From Bacillota bacterium (GTDB lineage: Bacteria > Bacillota > Clostridia > Saccharofermentanales > Fastidiosipilaceae): 38,021 bases of DNA. The notes beneath the pieces are model-generated. The model made no database searches. It saw nothing but the letters and a program-made list of their open reading frames with translations, and had not been told where the DNA came from. Shown piece after piece: positions 33,390 to 38,021 of this stretch. The position numbers and the translations under genes were made by a program. The DNA lies in assembly GCA_023388435.1 (NCBI GenBank), contig JAEWGG010000035.1, forward strand, positions 1 to 38,021, written 5' to 3'. The first letter of the stretch is position 1; each line of letters starts with the position of its first letter.

Positions 33390-34751
33390 ATGAAAGTGAA
33401 ATCGCGGAACACAAATCTCCTGGATGGTCCGATTAGTGGGGCCCTCTGCCGCCTCGCCCTGCCGATTATGGCGACCTCTCTCATTCAGATGGCCTACAAT
33501 TTTACGGATATGTTCTGGGTCGGAGGTCTGGGCGGAGCTGCGGTGGCCGCTGTGGGCACGGGCGGTCTCTTTAACTGGTTTGCGGACAGCCTGATGTACC
33601 TGGCGCGGATGGGAGGACAGGTGCGCAGTGCCCAGAGTCTGGGTGCTGGTGATCTGGGCCAGGCCAGGCGCTATGCGGCGGCGGCCCTGCAGCTGGGCCT
33701 GCTGCTGGCCCTGGTCTACGGGGCGACCGTCAGTCTTTTTCGGAAGCCCCTTGTCGCCTTTTTCCAGTTCAGCGATCCGGAGACGGTGGCCATGTCGGAG
33801 GACTACCTTCTCATCACGGGCGGCCTGCTTGTGTTTTCCTTCGGTGCACGTATTTTTACAGGATTGATGACGGCTGCGGGCAACAGTCGCACCCCCTTCC
33901 TCGCGACGACGGCGGGCTTGGTCGTCAATATGATTCTTGATCCCCTGCTCATTCGCGGCTGCGGCTGGGGCGTTCGGGGGGCCGCCTGGGCCACGGTCAT
34001 CGCCCAGGCCTTCGTGCTCCTGCTCTTTGTTCTGGCGGCGCGGCGGGAGGCCCTGCTGCGGGGACTGGAATACCGCCGCTTGTACCGCGACTGCTACGGG
34101 GCCATTGCCCGTATCGGCATCCCTGCGGGCCTGCAGACCATGTTCTATTCTGGCACCTCCATTGTCATCTCCCGCTTTGTGGCGAGTTACAGCGACCTGG
34201 CGGTGGCTGCCCAGCGCATCGGCTCACAGATTGAGTGCCTGTCCTGGCTAGCGGCTGAGGGCCTGGCCTCGGCTCTGAACGCCTTCGTGGCCCAGAATGT
34301 CGGGGCAAAACAGTGGCGGAGGGCCCAGGTCGCCTATCGCCTGGCGGCCCTGTTCATGATTGGCCTGGCCGCCCTGATTACGGCCGCCTTCCTGCTCTGG
34401 CCAGAGCCCATTGTCCGCATCTTCCTGCACGAGGCTGAAGCCATCGCGGTGGGGGCCTCCTACCTGCGCATCCTGGCCCTCTCAGAAATTCTGATGTGTC
34501 TGGAGCTGATCGCCTATGGGACTTTTGCCGGATATGGACAGACGCTCTTCCCCTCCCTATTGGGCATCATTTTTACGGCCCTGCGTATTCCCATGGCCGC
34601 CCTGTTGAGCAGTTCAGGCCTGGGCCTGGATGGGGTCTGGTGGGCGATCACGATCAGTTCCTGCCTGAAGGGGAGCCTGCTCAGTCTGGCCCTGCCCTGT
34701 TACCGGCGGAGGAGGGAGCGCCGGGAGGTCCTGGAGCGGGTTTTGCGCTAG
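33390..34751 (+). CDS. MATE family efflux transporter
   Basis: A 453-residue, twelve-helix MATE/DinF-family protein, which exports drugs or metabolites in exchange for Na+ or H+. The N-terminal LALPIMATSLIQMAYNFTDMFWVGGLGGAAVAAVG signature, GLMTAAGNSRTPF, NMILDPLLI and GIPAGLQTMFYSGTSI are typical. The two-fold repeat of six helices is visible from the second LIRIGIPAG-like start at about residue 240. The ribosome binding site (ATAGGT) is weak compared with other genes here. It lies just after the glycosyltransferase terminator; substrate unknown. Confidence 0.95.
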   Translation: MKVKSRNTNLLDGPISGALCRLALPIMATSLIQMAYNFTDMFWVGGLGGAAVAAVGTGGLFNWFADSLMYLARMGGQVRSAQSLGAGDLGQARRYAAAALQLGLLLALVYGATVSLFRKPLVAFFQFSDPETVAMSEDYLLITGGLLVFSFGARIFTGLMTAAGNSRTPFLATTAGLVVNMILDPLLIRGCGWGVRGAAWATVIAQAFVLLLFVLAARREALLRGLEYRRLYRDCYGAIARIGIPAGLQTMFYSGTSIVISRFVASYSDLAVAAQRIGSQIECLSWLAAEGLASALNAFVAQNVGAKQWRRAQVAYRLAALFMIGLAALITAAFLLWPEPIVRIFLHEAEAIAVGASYLRILALSEILMCLELIAYGTFAGYGQTLFPSLLGIIFTALRIPMAALLSSSGLGLDGVWWAITISSCLKGSLLSLALPCYRRRRERREVLERVLR

Positions 34752-34780
34752 TGCCTGAGCGCTTCTTTTGTGGACAAATT

Positions 34781-34795
34781 TGAGAATGATTAGCA
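34781..34795. promoter_or_regulatory. Fur/Zur-like box upstream of the repeat membrane protein gene
   Basis: TGAGAATGATTAGCA matches the 7-1-7 consensus TGATAATnATTATCA at twelve of fourteen fixed positions, the best such match in the window. It lies about 135 bases before the ATG at 34930 in an AT-rich stretch, in a segment that also leads toward the Fur-family and zinc-lipoprotein genes. Confidence 0.6.
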
Positions 34796-34929
34796 CTTTG
34801 TCTGGCAAAAATGAGACGAAAATGATAAAGTGAAAAAGCTAATAATTATGTGTAATGTGCCAATTTGTAGCCAAGCAGGGCCTTGCCTCAGCTCCGCTTG
34901 AGGCCTGGCACAGGTATAGGAGGATCAAG

Positions 34930-35955
34930 ATGGACGACAGAGAGAATCGCTTGCAAGAAGCGCCGCAGGCCGTGGAAGCTGTAGGCCAGGCCCCGAGTTC
35001 GGCGGAGGAGACCGCCCTGGGTACCGAGGCCGTGGCGGGTAAGGCGGAGACTGTGGAACTGGCTGCGGCCAGTCAGATCGAGTCTACGACAGGCCAGGTG
35101 GAGCCGCAGGCCGTGGAAGCTGTGGGCCAGGCCCCGAGTTCGGCGGAGGAGACCGCCCTGGGTACCGAGGCCGTGGCGGGCAAGGCGGAGACTGTGGAAC
35201 TGGCTGCGGCCAGCCAGACCCAGCAGTTTCAGGTACAGCCGGGCCAGGTGAATCCCTACGCCCAGCCCCAGGCTCCAGCTCAGACCTATCCCCAGCAGGG
35301 CCAGGTGAACCCCTACGTCCAGCCCCAGGCCCCAGTCCAGGCCTACCCCCAGCAGGGCGGTCAGCAGTCAAACGTCTATTCTCCGCAGGCTTATGTGCAG
35401 GTGGCCAAGCGCCGTCCAGCCTGGTTCTGGCCCGTGGTCATCGGCGCGCCGATTGCCGGTATTTTGCTGCTCGTCCTGATACTCTGGGCCTGTGGCGTTT
35501 TCGGCGGGTCTGCGGGACCTTCTGGCAATCCGAAGCAGCTTGTTGAGACTGCGGCCAATAGCGTGATGAAAGGCGAGTTGGGGAAGCTCATCGACGTGGT
35601 GGATCCCGTTGAACTTAAGAAAGAAAAGGATTCTCTGAAGGACTTGAGACAGCAGCTTGCCAGTGCTGAAAAATTTCTGAAGCCGCTTTTGGGGACATTT
35701 TTACGGGAAGCTAAAGTCCAGATTAAGGACTTCCGTCCCTCGGACAAGGAGGCCCTGCGGAGGCCCGAGAACGGGGAGGAATACGACTTTAATGGCGTGA
35801 TTCAATTCAGGAATTTCAAGAACCCGCTAACGGGGGAAAGCATGGACCAGGAGGTAAACTTTAACGTGGAGCTGGTCTATAGAAATGGGCTCTGGTACTT
35901 TAGCACGGATGGATTCCAGAACTTCATGAGCAAGGCCTTTTCTCCCATCAATTGA
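34930..35955 (+). CDS. Membrane-anchored protein with repetitive cytosolic N-terminus and external domain
   Basis: A 341-residue protein of unknown function. Residues 12-49 and 59-96 are two identical Ala/Glu-rich repeats; residues 106-124 and 125-143 are two near-identical Q/P/Y-rich repeats (QVNPYxQPQAP). A single helix spans about 164-190 after a KRRPAWFW boundary, so the repeats face the cytosol. The external part (about 200-341) begins NPKQLVETAANSVMKGELGKLID and ends in LVYRNGLWYFSTDGF, a shape recalling DUF4878/NTF2-like lipoprotein domains. AGGAGG lies six bases before ATG 34930. A Fur-like box is upstream, and the next gene has a similar tail. Confidence 0.8.
   Translation: MDDRENRLQEAPQAVEAVGQAPSSAEETALGTEAVAGKAETVELAAASQIESTTGQVEPQAVEAVGQAPSSAEETALGTEAVAGKAETVELAAASQTQQFQVQPGQVNPYAQPQAPAQTYPQQGQVNPYVQPQAPVQAYPQQGGQQSNVYSPQAYVQVAKRRPAWFWPVVIGAPIAGILLLVLILWACGVFGGSAGPSGNPKQLVETAANSVMKGELGKLIDVVDPVELKKEKDSLKDLRQQLASAEKFLKPLLGTFLREAKVQIKDFRPSDKEALRRPENGEEYDFNGVIQFRNFKNPLTGESMDQEVNFNVELVYRNGLWYFSTDGFQNFMSKAFSPIN
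34962..35217 (+). repeat. Two 115-base direct repeats inside the membrane protein gene
   Basis: Copies at 34962-35076 and 35103-35217, offset 141 bases (47 codons), differ at three positions only, all third-codon and synonymous (GTA/GTG, GGT/GGC, AGT/AGC). A second pair of 57-base in-frame repeats follows at about 35240-35355. Confidence 0.93.
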
Positions 35956-36003
35956 ATGGGCAGTTACTAGGCTAGTCCCTGCACAGCACTAAGGAGGATA
36001 CCC

Positions 36004-36729
36004 ATGCACGAGAACCACGACCAGGGGCAGCAGCCCCAATTGGAGACCCAGGAGCAGCCCGTAGTGGTCGCCCAGAACCCAGCGCAGGAGGTCCCGAGTC
36101 CTGTCGAGGCCCAGCCTGTTCAGATGCCCGTACAACCCCAGCAGGCCCCGGCCTATTACCAGCCTCTGCCCCAGGCTCCAGCCCAGGCGGCTACCTATTA
36201 TCAGCCGCAGCAGGCCCCAGTCTACTATGGACAGCAGGCCCAACAGCCCGTTCCGCCCCCGGCCTACTACCCCACGGAGCAGCTTCCGCCCGTCTATGTT
36301 TCGCCTGTGGAGGGCTACAGCCAGCAGCCCCCGCAGCCGCTCCAGCCCCAGCTCACGGACTTTGATTCCTATGAGGAGGCTGAGCAGTATTTTGCCCGCA
36401 AGACCCGTGCCAAAGCGATCAATTTCTGGCTCAGCGACTTCATCGCCGCAGGACTCAACCTCGGCAGCATCCTGCTCGGCGGCAGCCTGATGTCCGTGCT
36501 GGCCGGTATCGGCTATAGCCTCTTAGCCCTGATTCTCGGCGCCGCCCTGGTTCTGTCCTGTCTCCTGATCATGATTATCTGGGCCGCGGCCAGTCCCAAG
36601 CTCTCCAAGCGTTCATGGGCCCGGGCCAAGCTCTTTAACTTCTTCCTGCTCTGGGGACTGCTCGCCCTGCTCTACTTCCTGGATATATATGAGACCTTTG
36701 CAAAACACGTCTCATACATCCACTGGTAA
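36004..36729 (+). CDS. Membrane protein with P/Q/Y-rich cytosolic N-terminus
   Basis: A 241-residue protein. Residues 1-117 are low complexity, rich in Gln, Pro, Ala and Tyr, with recurring PAYYQP, ATYYQPQQAP and PVYYGQQ words. A short acidic stretch (DFDSYEEAEQYFARKTRAK) follows, then three helices at about 143-166, 170-195 and 209-227. AAGGAGGATACCC precedes the ATG. It starts 48 bases after the repeat protein gene and ends before a terminator, so the two are probably one operon. No domain is recognised; a TM2D/DUF4870-like small membrane domain is a possibility but not shown. Confidence 0.78.
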   Translation: MHENHDQGQQPQLETQEQPVVVAQNPAQEVPSPVEAQPVQMPVQPQQAPAYYQPLPQAPAQAATYYQPQQAPVYYGQQAQQPVPPPAYYPTEQLPPVYVSPVEGYSQQPPQPLQPQLTDFDSYEEAEQYFARKTRAKAINFWLSDFIAAGLNLGSILLGGSLMSVLAGIGYSLLALILGAALVLSCLLIMIIWAAASPKLSKRSWARAKLFNFFLLWGLLALLYFLDIYETFAKHVSYIHW

Positions 36730-36782
36730 AAGCCCCGCCCAGCTTGAAACAGCCGGGCTCAGCGGAAGTTCTCGGCAGTCCG

Positions 36783-36822
36783 AAGCAAAAAAGCGGGTCC
36801 ATTGGATCCGCTTTTTGCTTCT
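36783..36822 (+). terminator. Rho-independent terminator before the Fur-family gene
   Basis: AAGCAAAAAAGCGGgTCC (from 36783) pairs with GGAtCCGCTTTTTGCTT (to about 36821), a long stem with one mismatch and a T-rich 3' arm. Confidence 0.75.
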
Positions 36823-36858
36823 CAGCGGCCCTTGACAAGAAAGGAGATAAGCGACAAT

Positions 36859-37347
36859 ATGAAAAATATTTCCGAATTGGGCGGCGAAGTGCAGGCAGAA
36901 AAAACGCTTGTGGAGGCTGGGAGGCCTGCGCGTTTTTATTGGACGCGACAGCGCCAACTCATCCTGGACTACCTGCGGACTCAGACCGAGCCGCAGACAG
37001 CCAAGGAGATATACCAGGCCCTGCGCCAGGAGCGTGGACTTCGCATCGGGCTGACCACGGTCTACCGCAATTTGACGGCCCTCACCCATGGCGCTTACTT
37101 GCATCAGGTTTGGACGGATGGAGGCCTGCAGGCGGCGCGCTTTGTCGTCGCCCCAGAGCGCCGCGAGCTGCCGATCCGACTGCACTGCGAGCGCTGCGGC
37201 GGGGAGGAGGCCCTGAGCTGTGAGGCCCTGGCGGAGCTGCAAGCGCATTTTCGCCAGGACCACCACTTTGAGCTGGATCTGTCCAAGCTGGTCCTGGATG
37301 GGACCTGTGAGGCCTGCCAGGTGGCCCAGGAGGAAAAATCTAACTAG
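36859..37347 (+). CDS. Fur-family metal-responsive repressor, probably Zur
   Basis: A 162-residue Fur-family protein. The winged helix (about 25-95) includes TRQRQLILDYLR, TAKEIYQAL and GLTTVYRNLTAL. The dimerisation domain has the structural zinc cysteines C110-ER-C113 and C150-EA-C153, and metal-ligand candidates around QDHHFELD. Position directly upstream of a zinc-binding lipoprotein gene favours zinc sensing (Zur), but Fur cannot be excluded from sequence alone. AAGGAG lies 12 bases before the ATG at 36859, a long spacing; an upstream in-frame TTG sits in the terminator and is rejected. It likely controls the downstream zinc genes and possibly the box at 34781. Confidence 0.88.
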   Translation: MKNISELGGEVQAEKTLVEAGRPARFYWTRQRQLILDYLRTQTEPQTAKEIYQALRQERGLRIGLTTVYRNLTALTHGAYLHQVWTDGGLQAARFVVAPERRELPIRLHCERCGGEEALSCEALAELQAHFRQDHHFELDLSKLVLDGTCEACQVAQEEKSN

Positions 37348-37378
37348 ACGTCTTAGGGCGTTCGAAGAAAGAGGCACT

Positions 37379-38021
37379 ATGCTACATAGGACATTCCAGA
37401 AGGCGGGCTTGTGGCGCCGCCGTATGCTGGCCCTGGCTCTCAGTACTTCCCTGGTTCTGGGACTCGGACTCGCGGGCTGTGGGACCGGGAACAAGACTCC
37501 GGATAAGCCGACCGGGAACCCGACTGGCGGCTCCAAGCTCAGGCTCAGCGTTTCCAGCTTCCCCGTATACTGCTTCGCGCGGGCCGTCATGGGTTCTGGC
37601 GAGCAGATTCAGATGCTGCTGCCCCCAGGAGCGGATATCCATAATTATGAGCCCTCAGCCGAGGCACTGGCCCAGGCTGCGAAGTCCGATCTGCTGATCT
37701 ATGTGGGAGGGGACTCTGATGAATGGGTAAAGAAACTGGACAAGGCCGTACTGGAAGGCCATAGCATGAAGCTCATGGATCAGGTCAAGCTCTACGAGGA
37801 AGAAGAGACTCCGGGTATGGAGGGGACCGAGCACCATCACGGGGACGGGGAGCATGCGGACGCCCACCACCACGAGGGGCACGAGCACGCGGCGATCCAG
37901 GAGAAGGATGTGGAGCAGCGCGCGATGTCCGAGTTTGGGGGAGCCTATAAGAGCCTGGGCCTGGTCTTCGAGAGCGGGGCCCTGGATAAGGCCATCGAGG
38001 CCAGTGCGAAAGAAGAGGGCC
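37379..38021 (+). CDS. Zinc-binding lipoprotein, ZnuA/AdcA-like, with ZinT-like segment (3' end outside window)
   Basis: An open frame of 214 codons runs off the window end. Lipobox LAGC gives an acylated cysteine at residue 34. Residues 53-140 are the N-terminal half of a TroA/ZnuA-type domain with VSSFPVYCFARAV and DIHNYEPSAEALAQAAKSD, where H88 is the first zinc ligand. A His-rich loop follows (151-170, eleven His in 20 residues). After it, instead of the usual DPHVW motif, the sequence at 174-214 resembles the start of ZinT: AMSEFGGAYKSL and SGALDKAIEASA. AGAGG precedes the ATG, 31 bases after the Fur-family gene. It delivers zinc to an ABC importer not in view. Confidence 0.88.
   Translation, partial: MLHRTFQKAGLWRRRMLALALSTSLVLGLGLAGCGTGNKTPDKPTGNPTGGSKLRLSVSSFPVYCFARAVMGSGEQIQMLLPPGADIHNYEPSAEALAQAAKSDLLIYVGGDSDEWVKKLDKAVLEGHSMKLMDQVKLYEEEETPGMEGTEHHHGDGEHADAHHHEGHEHAAIQEKDVEQRAMSEFGGAYKSLGLVFESGALDKAIEASAKEEG

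Noticed and set aside
34962..35355. CRISPR-like repeat array
   Set aside because: The repeats are long, in frame and coding, with no regular unique spacers; they are protein repeats.
36712..37590. Minus-strand open frame of 292 codons opposite the Fur-family and zinc lipoprotein genes
   Set aside because: It runs across a terminator and two well-supported plus-strand genes.

Overview
The window looks like a chromosomal segment of a GC-rich member of the Bacillota, most likely an anaerobic Clostridia-type lineage; this is inferred, not proven. The reasons are near-universal GGAGG-type ribosome binding sites, a Rex redox repressor, Fur-family metal control, a TagA-type glycosyltransferase, a LytTR/DUF3021 pair and many compact rho-independent terminators. 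I see no rRNA, CRISPR array, transposase or phage gene. One tRNA gene (Thr, GGT) is present.

Layout. Positions 1-3618 (minus) hold an ABC ATPase, a small secreted protein, an eight-helix FtsX-like membrane protein and a second small secreted protein that runs off the window edge. The set resembles a lactococcin-972-type bacteriocin/export cassette. nagB follows (3897-4622, minus). Positions 4727-10417 (minus) form an operon of a PP2C-like protein, a solute-binding lipoprotein, an ABC ATPase, a fused double permease and a 2H phosphoesterase, with a divergent AraC-type regulator at 10584. Next come a YczE/cytidylate-kinase-like fusion (minus), a CpXC-NERD pair, a class II aldolase and a LytTR/DUF3021 pair (plus), then a gluconate 5-dehydrogenase-like SDR (minus) whose promoter carries a perfect palindrome. 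Positions 18230-22287 (minus) are a complete siderophore ABC importer preceded by a Fur-like box.

From 22474 on, everything is on the plus strand: tRNA-Thr, a secreted GH30 glycosidase with a discoidin-like domain, Rex, a fused AroE-AroK that overlaps a DAHP synthase gene, an HtrA protease, adenine deaminase, TagA and GT32 glycosyltransferases, a MATE exporter, two membrane proteins with repetitive Q/P-rich tails, a Fur-family regulator (probably Zur), and a zinc-binding lipoprotein cut by the window end.

Themes. Metal acquisition appears repeatedly (siderophore importer, Zur and ZnuA-like protein, a possible Fe(III)/phosphonate-type importer), with Fur-like operators at several promoters. 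Carbon and amino-sugar use is covered by nagB, the aldolase, the SDR and GH30, and aromatic amino acid entry by aroEK-aroF. The most unusual points are the bacteriocin-like cassette with two related secreted products; three membrane proteins with low-complexity, prion-like cytosolic tails within about 9 kb; the apparent insertion of a ZinT-like segment in the His-rich loop of the ZnuA-like protein; and the PP2C/ABC importer/2H phosphoesterase operon.
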